Assembly: GCA_026394715.1 (NCBI GenBank)
Contig: JAPKXR010000230.1
Coordinates: 1-64,000 of the forward strand
Length of the DNA: 64,000 bases
Source of the DNA: Methanomicrobiales archaeon
GTDB lineage: Archaea > Halobacteriota > Methanomicrobia > Methanomicrobiales > Methanospirillaceae
Direction: 5' to 3'
Both the position numbers and the translations under genes were made by a program. The notes under the pieces were generated by a model that was not told the origin of the DNA, made no database searches, and saw only the letters and a program-made list of their open reading frames with translations. Position 1 is the first letter of the stretch. Each line of letters opens with the position of its first letter. Below, one piece after another: positions 1 to 9,757 of the stretch.

Positions 1-500
1 GTGCTGATCAGGTCAAGGTCGATTAAGTCTGCGCCGTAGCGGTCGACCCAGGCCTTTGCCCAGGCACAGGGGTCCTCGAGAGCGTCCCCGAATGACTCCT
101 TGACCGGCCCCGGGAGCGGCGGGACCATATCGAATACACTCCCGGCGACCACAGGGGAATGGGGGTCTGTCCCCTCGAACAAGTGGAATGGTGGTGTCGA
201 TGCCCCGCCGATGGTCACCGATTTCACGCGGCTCCCTCCATCTCCCCTGGTTGAGCCGAGGATGACTTCCCGTATTTTTCCCGGGTATGATCGGACTGGT
301 GGTGTATACCCGATATCCACAAGCCCGGCCAATGGTGTCGGCACCGGCATCAGCCCGGCAACCGCCGGGAACCCCGAGAGATCTGATAAAGAAACCGTGA
401 GTTCCTTTGCCGTCAGGGTGACCCCTTCCAGTTCTAATTCTCCATCACCCGCCAGGAGTTTTAACAGGCTCCGGATCAGTGCTTCCTGCCCGTTTTCCAT
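1..500 (-). CDS. cdhD: ACDS complex delta subunit, corrinoid protein small subunit (partial)
   Basis: The first 166 codons are present; the rest lies beyond the left edge. The delta subunit pairs with gamma to form the corrinoid iron-sulfur protein that carries the methyl group between tetrahydromethanopterin and the acetyl-CoA synthase site. The visible part fits the family: a leader with LLKLLAGDGELELEG, then a barrel start with VKSVTIGG and FHLFEGTDPHSP. The ATG lies directly after the cdhC stop with a strong GGAGG just upstream, so it is translated from the same message. No accessory cooC-like gene lies between cdhC and cdhD, unlike in Methanosarcina. Family identification is confident; the carboxyl half cannot be judged. 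Confidence 0.9.
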   Translation of the reverse strand, partial: MENGQEALIRSLLKLLAGDGELELEGVTLTAKELTVSLSDLSGFPAVAGLMPVPTPLAGLVDIGYTPPVRSYPGKIREVILGSTRGDGGSRVKSVTIGGASTPPFHLFEGTDPHSPVVAGSVFDMVPPLPGPVKESFGDALEDPCAWAKAWVDRYGADLIDLDLIS

Positions 501-1892
501 TTATTTCCTCCCTTTTCTTACAAAGATCCTATCCGCGTGGAGCCGGATATTATGAAATGTTATCGAGACCCCGGTCCCTGGCCCTTGGGGTAAAGAACGG
601 CTTTCACGAATGTCCCGGTGGCTACCAGGAGCTGATCCAAGTGTATCTGATGTGGATACTTCATTAGTCACTGTCCGGGCAATGATTGGGTGGCGATGTG
701 CCCGGAGAAACGCCAGCATCTCGTCCATGGATGTCACATCCTTCTCAGTAGCGATCAGGTCGTACAGGTCGGCCGGGATATACGCCTTCAGTTTTTCCCG
801 CACATCAGAGGGCATCCATATGATCCGTTCCCATCCACCACTTGCCCGCAGAAACCGGGGGGACCTCATGTATTCGAATGATAACCCGTGGAATCCGTCG
901 ACCTGCCTTCCGCCTCCCGTTGAGTCTGCAATGGAACCAAAACTCAGTCCCGTCGGAGTCATCCCCCGGAAGTCCCGGTTAACAATCCCCAGACCATCGC
1001 ATTCAGGGACATAAAATGTAGTACATTCGAAGCAACCGCACGAGGTATGGGGATAGCCAAATGCCGTGTACAGCTGGACTCTCGAAATATCAGCGAGGGA
1101 TTTTTCCTTGACCACGCGGTTTACACCTTCGTATTCCCCTGTTTCCGGGTCGATGCACTCCCCTTTCTGGATCTCGTAAATCGGCCCCTTCGGGTCGACT
1201 CGTGAGGCAGCCCGCCCGTCAAGCCAGCTGATCGCTCCGCAGTTGGCATAGCGCTCCGGGGAGATCACACAGACATGGGAAGGTGCAAATGACTGGCAGA
1301 GTGAACATCCGTAGAAGACATCCACGTCCTCATCGGTCATGCCCCGTGTCCTTGCGTCACGTTCCTCGTAGGTCTGTACTGCCGCGGCATGCCAGCGGTG
1401 CACGAGTGCCGGGTCGGTGATCAAGGTCACGCTGATCCGGTCGATAATCGGGAGAGCACTCCGGAACAGCCGGATCAGCACCATTCCAACATGATTGAGC
1501 GTGAGGCCCCTGGCAACTGCTTTTTTATCGGCCCGCAGCCAGATCCCGTCCCTCTGGTTGAGGTGCATGAACCCCTCGATCCAGTTACAAAAATCGTGGA
1601 TACGGCGTTCCATGACCGCTTCCATGTCCGCCTCTAGTTGGGCACCGGCAACTTCCACGCAGATGCCAAAGGGTATAGCCCCGCCAACCGCCATCTCGGA
1701 AAGATCGGGACCGAGCACTTTCACCTCCCCGTCATGGACCTCCTCCGGGCTTTTCACCCTGAGGATCTCAAACTTTTCTTTTACCTGCGGTCCCCCGAGT
1801 TCGACATGCATCGTCTGTTTCCGTATGCGTTCCCCTTCATAAACGACCCCGATCTCGACCGGGATATCGGAGAACATGCCATCCGAAGTCAT
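501..1892 (-). CDS. cdhC: ACDS complex beta subunit, acetyl-CoA synthase
   Basis: 463 residues. It catalyses assembly or cleavage of acetyl-CoA from CoA, CO and a corrinoid-bound methyl at the nickel-iron-sulfur A-cluster. Cysteines suited to A-cluster binding are visible at 196, 199, 208 and 218 (CSLC...C...NC) and at 285, 287 and 290 (SCGCFEC). It has the compact length of the archaeal subunit, without the long N-terminal domain of bacterial AcsB. The ATG overlaps the cdhB stop (ATGA), so it is translationally coupled; a second in-frame ATG five codons later is possible. The last residues are lysine/arginine-rich, and the stop abuts the cdhD start. Confidence 0.95.
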   Translation of the reverse strand: MTSDGMFSDIPVEIGVVYEGERIRKQTMHVELGGPQVKEKFEILRVKSPEEVHDGEVKVLGPDLSEMAVGGAIPFGICVEVAGAQLEADMEAVMERRIHDFCNWIEGFMHLNQRDGIWLRADKKAVARGLTLNHVGMVLIRLFRSALPIIDRISVTLITDPALVHRWHAAAVQTYEERDARTRGMTDEDVDVFYGCSLCQSFAPSHVCVISPERYANCGAISWLDGRAASRVDPKGPIYEIQKGECIDPETGEYEGVNRVVKEKSLADISRVQLYTAFGYPHTSCGCFECTTFYVPECDGLGIVNRDFRGMTPTGLSFGSIADSTGGGRQVDGFHGLSFEYMRSPRFLRASGGWERIIWMPSDVREKLKAYIPADLYDLIATEKDVTSMDEMLAFLRAHRHPIIARTVTNEVSTSDTLGSAPGSHRDIRESRSLPQGPGTGVSITFHNIRLHADRIFVRKGRK

Positions 1893-2434
1893 GTGTAGCC
1901 GACCTCATCGGCGATCGTATTCAGGTGCGTTATCCATTCATCCCTGCTCTGGTTTGGAAATGAGAGGGTGCAATGTGGCTGGTACCGCTGATCGATTGAA
2001 ATAAACCGTATCCCTTTCGGAGCGAATGATTTCAGTCCTGACTGGAGCAGCCATCCCATACTATAGGGAAAACCGAGAAACAGGACGAGGTCGGGGTGCT
2101 GATGGTCATCGCCGATGCTCCAGTCCGGATCGTTTAACCGTGCCCCGATTTCCATGATTGAAAGTGTAGCAGTTGGGGTAAAACCACGTTTCCTGAACGC
2201 GGGGGCCGTGGATGGTGTTACAATAACAGGAATTCTTCCTGCATCTGCAATCCGTATGATGATCTCCACGGGGTTTCCCGTCACGTTCGCGGGGATATCT
2301 GCATGATGCGCTACCACGATAAGCGGATGTGCAGCTTTCTTCAAGAGGGCCGTAATAACCGCAGTTTTTGTAACCACTGTTGATTGTGTGCTCCCCGGGA
2401 CCTCATAGCGCTGCCACGGGTCATCGCTGGTCAC
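1889..2434 (-). CDS. cdhB: ACDS complex epsilon subunit
   Basis: 181 residues. It forms the alpha2epsilon2 CO dehydrogenase subcomplex with CdhA. It has no metal-binding motif, as expected: the family has a nucleotide-binding-like alpha/beta fold, and the long central hydrophobic strands (LIVVAHHADIP, HPDLVLFLGFPYS) fit that. It sits between cdhA and cdhC, overlaps the cdhA stop by four bases and the cdhC start by four bases. Order and length match methanogen cdhB. No alternative assignment is attractive. Confidence 0.92.
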   Translation of the reverse strand: MTSDDPWQRYEVPGSTQSTVVTKTAVITALLKKAAHPLIVVAHHADIPANVTGNPVEIIIRIADAGRIPVIVTPSTAPAFRKRGFTPTATLSIMEIGARLNDPDWSIGDDHQHPDLVLFLGFPYSMGWLLQSGLKSFAPKGIRFISIDQRYQPHCTLSFPNQSRDEWITHLNTIADEVGYT

Positions 2435-4782
2435 TTGGCCCTACCCCCTTTTCGTACCAGCCGTGGTAGCAGGGTCGGGTCTGGTATGCGGCCATCCCCT
2501 TCTTTCCAGTCAGTCTGGCGCAGGGCTTTTAAGATATCCTCCTTCATCGCTACCGGGATATCCGCGGTGGTGCGTACGAACAGGTGCATATCATCAGGCA
2601 TTACCCCAAAGAACTTCCTGTGGAGGTCGATGTAATGGTTCAGTTTAATCGACCTGCCCTTCGTCGTGTCGCTTGGCCTCATGCAGAGTTTCGGGATGAG
2701 CACCATCGCTTCCTCACGAGTCTCGGCGACGGCGAACAGGTGTTCCGGGGTGGGTGCTGCGTAGACCCGTTCCCCGGTCCTTGCATCAATGACCTCCCAG
2801 TCTTCGTCATGGTCCTTCCGGCCGAGGAGCATTCTCCGGTATTTTGCACCATGTGGTCCGACAATGACAGGTATCCCGAGGCGCCAGAACCCTGCTGCAA
2901 TGGAAGATGCCTTCTGGGACATCGCACCCCACGCGATCCCGACTGCCCCGACACGGTTATGGACATAGTCCGCGATCTCTTCATAATTCGAATTCAATTG
3001 CCTTCTTGCAAAAATACTCGCGATCTTTATCGCAGCCCCCGATATGTGGGCATTTGAAACGCAGGAACCGCAGTTGACGAGACTCCCCGCATCGAAGGTA
3101 CCCGGGTACGCCTCGTAGAGGCCCTGCCCGTTTTCCGTCGTGTACATCCCGATCTGCATTGCGGCACAGCCAGAGGTGGTCACAATATACCGTCTTTTTA
3201 AGAACTCTTCCGCGATGAAGCCAACATCTTTCCATGAGCCAGGGTTATTCGAGCACCCGACCATCCCGAGTACTCCCGGGACTTCGCCCATCACAATCGG
3301 ACCGCCGACAGCCCGGATCTCCGTGTCCTGAATGGGTCCCCTTCCGCACCGGACCCGGAATTTCTCTTTCCCCATCCGGATCCGTGATGCACCAAGGATC
3401 ATCGTGTGGGGCATGAGGCCTTTCGCACAGACCCCTTCACCTTCACACCTCGTACAACCGATACAAGACTCGTACAGTTCACCAAGAAGACTCAGGTTTC
3501 CCTTTCCGGCAGCTGCGATGGCCTCTGCGAGGGGGAGGTCATTGGGACAAACTCTCCTGCAGTTGTCACACCCGCCGCAGGCCTTTGCGGCGGCGGCAAT
3601 AGTAGCCTCGTCAGGAATCGCACGGAATTTTTTCCGTTTCGGGAACATGGCCGTTGCAAGGCGGACAGCCACCTCACCTGCCTTAACTGGATCGAGAATT
3701 GCCGCACCAAGACTTTTACCACTGATAATATCCCCAACGATGCTGTCGACCGAGTCACGTGTCCTGTCCGGGAGCCCCTGGAAATTTTTGCAACTGGTCG
3801 CAATTACCGGTGCATTTACTTTTTGCGCCTCAATTACGACATCCGTCCGGACACACTGCTCATCGATTACGATCACATCCGCCCCCCCGTAACGGATAAA
3901 CCGTATCTGGTGCGAGAGAGGACCGACGATCTTTGCCTTGTTATTATATCGAGTCAGATCAAGGGCGGTGCAGCATATCCCGGCGAGGTCGATAGCATCC
4001 TCAAGGCCATGATCACGCATATAATCCGTGATCTCAACCGAAGGGGCGACATTATGGCCAATGACAAGAATTGACGGCTTATCGGGGTTCACACACCCGA
4101 TACCAATATCAACAAGTGACGCTTCCGGGTCACCCTTTGGAAAATTAAGCGATGAAATCTGTGCAATGTCAGCAGCCTCCATTGCGACATGGTCGATCAT
4201 CCCCGCATGGAAGACCTTGGATTCGAAATCGATATTGTTACCTTCCTGACCGGTATGGCAACAGGCGAGGAGCTGGGTGATCTCCTTTTCGCAATAGTCG
4301 ATCACATCTTCGAGATCTCCAAGAGTAATCGGCTTGATCCCGGTTACAAGCCTTATATTCGGTGCTTCCAGGTTTACCGATGCACCAATGTCGAGGTGGT
4401 GATCCCGGCCCGATGTTTCAACCAGGTGTTCGAGGAGGTGACGTGCGTGACCGGTATGTGTTGCGGTACCAATTGATGCCGAGAGCAGCACGATGCGGGA
4501 CTGCTGGGCGGCCATATCTATCCCGCAGGCACCGCGTTTTCCGCGGGAAAGGTCACATTTTCCCATGGTACATAAGCAGCAAAGGTCACAGAACGGAAGA
4601 TAATGGGGTGGGTATTTCTTCAGGAGTTTATGGTCCCATTCCCGGAGGTCCCCGATACCCGGCATACGCGTAGGGCCCGGCCGCTCCTCCCACGTCCTGA
4701 TGATCCGCCCGATATCGAGTTCGACCCCGTGTGCCCTGATATCGTCGCCAATCAGCTCGTCGATTTTAACCCTTGCTTTCAT
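2431..4782 (-). CDS. cdhA: ACDS complex alpha subunit, CO dehydrogenase
   Basis: Nickel-iron CO dehydrogenase, interconverting CO and CO2 with ferredoxin electrons. Visible elements: an N-terminal cysteine cluster (CCLCTMGKC...C) near residue 70, two ferredoxin-type 4Fe-4S motifs near residues 400-450 (CGGCDNCRRVC and CIGCTRC...C), and C-cluster cysteines in the C-terminal half (GCSNNPG, TSGCAAMQ, NCGSC). The ATG at 4782 is preferred: GAGGA lies about ten bases upstream and a TATA-like element near 4845 predicts transcription from about 4820. An in-frame ATG at 4824 (797 residues) has no ribosome site and would precede that start point. First gene of cdhABCD. Confidence 0.93.
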   Translation of the reverse strand: MKARVKIDELIGDDIRAHGVELDIGRIIRTWEERPGPTRMPGIGDLREWDHKLLKKYPPHYLPFCDLCCLCTMGKCDLSRGKRGACGIDMAAQQSRIVLLSASIGTATHTGHARHLLEHLVETSGRDHHLDIGASVNLEAPNIRLVTGIKPITLGDLEDVIDYCEKEITQLLACCHTGQEGNNIDFESKVFHAGMIDHVAMEAADIAQISSLNFPKGDPEASLVDIGIGCVNPDKPSILVIGHNVAPSVEITDYMRDHGLEDAIDLAGICCTALDLTRYNNKAKIVGPLSHQIRFIRYGGADVIVIDEQCVRTDVVIEAQKVNAPVIATSCKNFQGLPDRTRDSVDSIVGDIISGKSLGAAILDPVKAGEVAVRLATAMFPKRKKFRAIPDEATIAAAAKACGGCDNCRRVCPNDLPLAEAIAAAGKGNLSLLGELYESCIGCTRCEGEGVCAKGLMPHTMILGASRIRMGKEKFRVRCGRGPIQDTEIRAVGGPIVMGEVPGVLGMVGCSNNPGSWKDVGFIAEEFLKRRYIVTTSGCAAMQIGMYTTENGQGLYEAYPGTFDAGSLVNCGSCVSNAHISGAAIKIASIFARRQLNSNYEEIADYVHNRVGAVGIAWGAMSQKASSIAAGFWRLGIPVIVGPHGAKYRRMLLGRKDHDEDWEVIDARTGERVYAAPTPEHLFAVAETREEAMVLIPKLCMRPSDTTKGRSIKLNHYIDLHRKFFGVMPDDMHLFVRTTADIPVAMKEDILKALRQTDWKEGDGRIPDPTLLPRLVRKGGRAK

Positions 4783-5129
4783 TTTTAGTATTTTCCTCTT
4801 CGTCTGGCTGGATATATCAATCATGGGAAATACGCAATCTTAATATTATTGTACCTGGGACTTCCAAAAAAACATTGGTAACCAGCAGATGAAATTTCAT
4901 GTTTGCAATGTAATACCAGGCCATATCCGATTTAAACCAGGTAGTTTGACAATCCCGGGATAATTACCGGATAAAATCCCAGGGGTCCTATTTTCACCGG
5001 TAGTACCCAGGACTCGCCGGGTACAAGGGCTTCTTATACCAAGCATAAATGGTGCAGGCAATCTTTTTTACCATTTTAAAAGAAATAATTTCCAATCTCA
5101 TTATTTAGAATTTTGAGAGGTGACGATAG
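4783..5129. other. Divergent intergenic region between cdhA and hppA
   Basis: 347 bases, AT-rich, with no credible gene. It should hold both promoters. A TATA-like AATAATATTA (about 4840-4850, read on the minus strand) suits cdhA. For hppA, AT-rich candidates lie near 5035-5050 and 5072-5082. I saw no strong inverted repeat or known riboswitch. Confidence 0.6.
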
Positions 5130-7190
5130 TTGTACCAATTGAATTTACTGGTGTTTATTTCGGTGATATGCCTGGTCGCACTTGCCTTTGCAGCGATTTT
5201 TGCCCGGCAGGTGCTCAGGGCTGAGACTGGAAGCGTGAAGATGGCCGAAGTAGCGGCTGCCATACGTGAAGGGGCCGAAGCCTTCCTGAAGCGGCAGTAT
5301 TCGACCATTGCAGTCCTTGCGATCGTTGTGGCGATTTTACTGTTTGCTGCATATATGATCTCAGGGAGCAGCACAACTGCCTGGCAAACTGCCGTGGCGT
5401 TCCTGCTTGGAGCATTTCTCTCCTCTATTTCCGGTATTATCGGCATGTGGATATCTGTCCGGGCAAACCTTCGTTCAGCGGCAGCAGCAACAAAGAATGC
5501 GGGAAAAGCGGTTGTCCTTGCGCTCAGGGGTGGGGCCGTTTCAGGTCTCACCATCGTATCCCTCTCTCTTCTTGGTGTCTCGTTAATCTTCTACGCCTTT
5601 GGTGCTGACCCCGTAACGACCCCGTTCCTTATCGTCGGGTTTGCCTTCGGTGCGTCATTCATTGCACTCTTCGCCCAGCTTGGCGGTGGGATATATACAA
5701 AAGCCGCCGATGTGGGTGCTGACCTTGTTGGAAAGATAGAGGCAGGGATCCCGGAAGATGACCCAAGAAACCCGGCCGTAATTGCCGACCTTGTGGGAGA
5801 CAACGTCGGTGACTGTGCTGGCCGTGGAGCAGACCTGTTTGAATCGACGGCAGCAGAGAACATCGGGGCCATGATCCTCGGTGTGGCACTCTTCTCGGTA
5901 TTCGGAATGAATGGAATTCTGTTCCCGCTGGTGATGGGGGCCTTCGGCCTGATTGCCACGATCGTGGGAATATTCTTTGTCACCGAGAAGCTCGCTGACC
6001 AGGAAGACCCGATGAAAGCATTATACCGCGGGTTTTTTGTCACGGCCATTCTTTCTGCGGGTTTCCTTTACATCGCAACGACCTGGCTGCTTAACAATAA
6101 TATCTGGTTCTTCTATGCGGGACTTGTCGGTATCGCGCTCTCCATCGTGTTCGTATACCTGACCCTGTACTACACCGATCACAAGTACCGCCCGGTCAAG
6201 TCAATTGCCGAGGCCTCAAAGACCGGCCCCGGGACGAACATCATTTCAGGGTTTGCCGTTGGTCTCGAAACAACCGCTGTATCAGCAGTAGCAATTGGTG
6301 TAGCCCTGATTGTGTCATTCAAGCTCGGTGAATTTTCCGGAGTGACCAACGGCGGTCTCTATGGTACCGCGGTTGCAACAGTCGGCATGCTTTCCACCTG
6401 TGCCTACATCCTTGCGATGGACACGTTCGGACCTATTGTTGACAATGCCGGTGGTATTGTTGAGATGAGCGGGGAATCCGAAGAGACACAGAAGAGAATT
6501 TCACGTCTCGATGCGGCTGGAAATACCACGAAAGCGCTTACAAAGGGGTATGCCGTGGGTTCTGCAGCGCTTGCAGCGTTCCTGCTTTTCAGTGCCTACA
6601 TGGGCGAGGTTTCGAATCTTACCCACAAGCCCTTTATCAGTGTAAACCTGGCCCTTGTCCCGGTTTTTGTCGGTGCACTCCTTGGTGCAATGCTCGTGTT
6701 CCTCTTTGCGTCCCTTGCAATAAGGGCGGTTGGAGAAACTGCGCAGTATATTATCCAGGATGTCAGGCGCCAGTTCAAGGACAAGGGTATCCTTGAAGGG
6801 ACTGTCAAACCTGACTACGCCAGCTGCGTTGACATTACCACAAAAGGGGCGCTCAAGAACATGATCCTCCCGGGTTTCATCGCAATTGCGGTCCCTGTGT
6901 TTGTCGGTTTTGCATTAAAATATGAAGCAATGGCCGGCTTCCTGATGGTCGCTACCATCACCGGTGTCCTCATGGCACTGGTGCTGAACAACAGCGGCGG
7001 TGCATGGGACAATGCCAAGAAATACATCGAGAGTGGTGCGCTCGGTGGAAAGGGAAGCGAGGCCCACAAGGCCGCGGTTGTCGGAGACACCGTTGGCGAC
7101 CCGTTCAAGGACACTGCAGGGCCGTCCCTCCACGTGCTTATCAAGCTCCTGGCGACCCTGACCCTGGTGCTTGCACCCCTGTTTATCTGA
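5130..7190 (+). CDS. hppA: Membrane-bound proton-translocating pyrophosphatase, K+-independent type
   Basis: 686 residues, some 16 membrane segments. It couples PPi hydrolysis to ion export. The substrate-site motif DVGADLVGKIEAG followed by DDPRNPAVIADLVGDNVGD (about residues 195-230) and the C-terminal GDTVGDPFKDTAGPS are intact. At the site that separates subtypes it reads GNTTKALTKG: lysine where K+-dependent enzymes have alanine. This predicts a K+-independent enzyme, a class known to pump protons. The start is TTG with AGGTGA seven bases upstream; no nearby ATG fits. Single gene, divergent from cdhA, with a T-run terminator behind it. Confidence 0.95.
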   Translation: MYQLNLLVFISVICLVALAFAAIFARQVLRAETGSVKMAEVAAAIREGAEAFLKRQYSTIAVLAIVVAILLFAAYMISGSSTTAWQTAVAFLLGAFLSSISGIIGMWISVRANLRSAAAATKNAGKAVVLALRGGAVSGLTIVSLSLLGVSLIFYAFGADPVTTPFLIVGFAFGASFIALFAQLGGGIYTKAADVGADLVGKIEAGIPEDDPRNPAVIADLVGDNVGDCAGRGADLFESTAAENIGAMILGVALFSVFGMNGILFPLVMGAFGLIATIVGIFFVTEKLADQEDPMKALYRGFFVTAILSAGFLYIATTWLLNNNIWFFYAGLVGIALSIVFVYLTLYYTDHKYRPVKSIAEASKTGPGTNIISGFAVGLETTAVSAVAIGVALIVSFKLGEFSGVTNGGLYGTAVATVGMLSTCAYILAMDTFGPIVDNAGGIVEMSGESEETQKRISRLDAAGNTTKALTKGYAVGSAALAAFLLFSAYMGEVSNLTHKPFISVNLALVPVFVGALLGAMLVFLFASLAIRAVGETAQYIIQDVRRQFKDKGILEGTVKPDYASCVDITTKGALKNMILPGFIAIAVPVFVGFALKYEAMAGFLMVATITGVLMALVLNNSGGAWDNAKKYIESGALGGKGSEAHKAAVVGDTVGDPFKDTAGPSLHVLIKLLATLTLVLAPLFI

Positions 7191-7205
7191 TGAAAAAAGG
7201 GGCAA

Positions 7206-7215
7206 TTTTTTTTTT
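7206..7215 (+). terminator. Oligo-T terminator of hppA
   Basis: Run of ten T 15 bases after the hppA stop, without a strong preceding hairpin. Archaeal transcription commonly ends at such tracts. Confidence 0.6.
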
Positions 7216-7363
7216 AATCCGACGAATATTTGGCCATTTTCTCCTGGTTATTTCTGCAGAGTCACGCGGGAATTTCCAACGTGAAAGGGGTCCCGTTAAC
7301 TATTAAAAAAGAAGTAGCTCAGGATACGGGGACTACCTGGTATCCCCGTTTGAAGGATGGATA

Positions 7364-8782
7364 TTAACCGAGGGTAACCATTTCCTCGCCACTGAAGTCA
7401 TGTATGGTGAGTGCCAGAGTCTGCAGGTCAAGGACAACAGCACGTGCAGGGGTGGGATTGATATTCATCTGTTTCTGGAATGCGGTCTGGGACTGCCATG
7501 TCCCCGCGTTGATTGCAAGCGTTCCATGGTACTGGGCGATTCCCATCACGTGAACATGGCCGGTCATAAGTACTTCGGGGATGGGGTCGATCATCAGGTG
7601 GTCCTGTCTGTCTGCAGCGATTGGGGTCTTTCTTCCATAGGTAGGGGCAAGGTGGCGGCGTTTGAGCATCCATTCCATCATCGGGGACGGGTTTTCGTAC
7701 GAAGCACCCGGTGTCAGGCCGATCTGGTCGTCGATTGACCTCCCGTGATACATCAGCACCCGGACCCCCTGGAGGCTCACAAGAGCCGGGTTTTCGACAA
7801 AAACACAATTTTCCGGAAATTTCCCGGTAAATTTCCGGGGGATCGCGGGTTGCGGCTCTGCCCCCCGGACCACATCGTGGTTGCCGGGAGCGAGGATAAT
7901 TTTCAACCGGGACGGGAGTGACCGGAGCAGTTCCCCGAGGAAGTCATACTGCTCGTAGATGTTCTTAATTGTGAGTTCTGCCTCCTGCCCCGGGTAAATA
8001 CCAATCCCGTCAACAAGGTCCCCCGCGCAAAGGAGGTAGGAAACATCCGCCCCCCTGATCCATTGTGAAAACCTGTCCCAGGCATCATCGAGGAATGTAT
8101 CACTGCCCACATGAATATCGGAGATTAATACGGCTTTTCCTGGAGTATTGCTCGTGTAGGGTGCATGGCTGTGGGGGATATCGGGCCTCATGAGCTGGTC
8201 GGCAAACAACAATTTTCCATCAGATGAGAGCGACCCCTTCACACCGATGACTTCATCCGGGAGCAGCGTTTCAGCTTCAGCAAACCCGGGCCTGTCTTTG
8301 TTGAAGAGCACTGCCACAGTCCCGGTCGCATCTTCTACGTCAACACGCCGATGACCTTTCGTGGTGCTTTTTACCTCTGAAACCAGCCCGATAATCGTGC
8401 ATTTTTCATCTCGGTACCGTGGTTTTTTCAGTGCCTCGATTGGCATAGCACTGCATCTGCTCCGGATGAGCCCCCCGAGACAGTCATAACGGTGCCGGAA
8501 ATAATGGAGATAATCTGCGACGCCGAGAACTCCCCCGGATGATCCTTCGCTGCCGTTGATTATCTCGACTTCGGGGTCGGTAAGGAACCTCGTCCCATCT
8601 TTCGAGAGCCCCATGCCCTGGACGTGCTGTGCCAGCACGACGATGGTGTCATTCGGAACAGAAGAAACCACGCGTTCCAGCAGGTCTGTGTCCCCTTTTT
8701 CGGCAAGATATCTCACCACTTCAGGGTGCACCTGTAATTTGGTATCAAGGAATCGCTGGACAATGGTCTCGGTGTCAAGCAT
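7364..8782 (-). CDS. polB: DNA polymerase D small subunit (DP1), metallophosphoesterase type
   Basis: 472 residues from the chosen start. DP1 provides the 3'-5' proofreading nuclease of replicative DNA polymerase D. After an N-terminal helical region and an OB-fold (about residues 125-215) comes a complete calcineurin-like phosphoesterase domain: SDIHVGSD, GDLVDG, APGNHD, MYHGRS and TGHVHV, supplying the metal ligands. The reading frame is open to 8860, but the ATG at 8782 (MLDTETIVQRF) matches the usual family start; its ribosome site is weak (GGGG about 14 bases upstream). Stands alone between oppositely oriented genes; the large subunit is not in this window. Confidence 0.92.
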   Translation of the reverse strand: MLDTETIVQRFLDTKLQVHPEVVRYLAEKGDTDLLERVVSSVPNDTIVVLAQHVQGMGLSKDGTRFLTDPEVEIINGSEGSSGGVLGVADYLHYFRHRYDCLGGLIRSRCSAMPIEALKKPRYRDEKCTIIGLVSEVKSTTKGHRRVDVEDATGTVAVLFNKDRPGFAEAETLLPDEVIGVKGSLSSDGKLLFADQLMRPDIPHSHAPYTSNTPGKAVLISDIHVGSDTFLDDAWDRFSQWIRGADVSYLLCAGDLVDGIGIYPGQEAELTIKNIYEQYDFLGELLRSLPSRLKIILAPGNHDVVRGAEPQPAIPRKFTGKFPENCVFVENPALVSLQGVRVLMYHGRSIDDQIGLTPGASYENPSPMMEWMLKRRHLAPTYGRKTPIAADRQDHLMIDPIPEVLMTGHVHVMGIAQYHGTLAINAGTWQSQTAFQKQMNINPTPARAVVLDLQTLALTIHDFSGEEMVTLG

Positions 8783-8932
8783 CTGATCTAATACTATCCC
8801 CTGCCGCCGATATAGGATTTTAGATCGGCGACTGACGGGCCAGCCATAACAGGGCCGCACATGAGTTGGTCATCGCCGCACTGCTATGCGGTAGTTCATC
8901 TGCCATCCAAATCTATGCCCGGACGCGATTAA

Positions 8933-8939
8933 TTATATG
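8933..8939 (+). promoter_or_regulatory. TATA box of the signal peptidase gene
   Basis: TTATATG lies about 30 bases before the GTG start. Transcription about 26 bases downstream would leave a leader of only a few bases, which fits the absence of a ribosome site. Confidence 0.45.
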
Positions 8940-8965
8940 ACAATAGTACATAGATAAAAAGACTC

Positions 8966-9742
8966 GTGTCAATACTCCGCGAGTTCCTCTGGGTAATCAT
9001 TGTTGTTGGTGCAATAGCCGCTCTCTTATTTGCCGTCAGTGGCACCTGGCCTGCTGTTGTCACGATAGAATCTGAGAGTATGGTACCGCACATGAATGTG
9101 GGTGACCTTGTGTTCGTGGTCCAGGCAGACCGGTTTGGCCAGTTGCAGTCCTGGACCGAAGGAAAAGAAACGGGGTACACCAAATTCGGGGATTATGGGG
9201 ATGTGATTATCTACAACCCGAATGGGGGTACAAAGACCCCGATACCGTTTATCGGGGGTGCGCACCCGATAATCCATCGTGCAATGGCGTTTGAGGAACC
9301 GGGCAGCACCCTGGTCGCTTACGTCAATCCCAGCGGTGGGAAACACACGCCGACAAGTTATATCCCGATCACGAAGGACAATTTTACAGCACAGGGTTCG
9401 ATCATACCCTCCCCGGACCCGGACATCGGATTTATTGTTCCACTGAACAGCACGGACTCCCATGGCGGCTATATCACAAAAGGGGATAATAACTGGAGGA
9501 GTGACCAGGGGTCAGGACTCTCACATTATACAAGTCTTGGGGCAATCGAGCCGGTAAAACCGGAATGGATCGTTGGTAAAGCACTCTTTACTGTGCCCCT
9601 TGTGGGGTACCTTCCGCTTAACATCATCCCGGTTGCGATTATCATCATCCTGTTAATCCTCCTTCACGAGTGGTATCTCCGGAAAAAGGAAACCTCGAAA
9701 AGCCAGGTTAAACCGGGTAATAAATCTAAAAAGCGGAAATAA
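8966..9742 (+). CDS. Signal peptidase I, archaeal S26B type
   Basis: 258 residues. It removes signal peptides from exported proteins at the outer face of the membrane. One N-terminal membrane segment (about 6-28), catalytic serine in IESESMVP (about residue 38), conserved IIHRA histidine-arginine (about 95) that replaces the bacterial lysine, and GDNN near residue 170. A second membrane segment (about 213-235) precedes a lysine-rich cytoplasmic tail. The GTG start has no Shine-Dalgarno sequence but a well-placed TATA box, so the message may be leaderless. cofH follows after a short gap and may be cotranscribed. Confidence 0.92.
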   Translation: MSILREFLWVIIVVGAIAALLFAVSGTWPAVVTIESESMVPHMNVGDLVFVVQADRFGQLQSWTEGKETGYTKFGDYGDVIIYNPNGGTKTPIPFIGGAHPIIHRAMAFEEPGSTLVAYVNPSGGKHTPTSYIPITKDNFTAQGSIIPSPDPDIGFIVPLNSTDSHGGYITKGDNNWRSDQGSGLSHYTSLGAIEPVKPEWIVGKALFTVPLVGYLPLNIIPVAIIIILLILLHEWYLRKKETSKSQVKPGNKSKKRK

Positions 9743-9757
9743 TTTTTGAGGGTGAAG

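Noticed and set aside
3406-4074. 222-residue plus-strand frame inside cdhA
   Set aside because: Antisense shadow of a strongly conserved gene; composition is that of a complementary frame.
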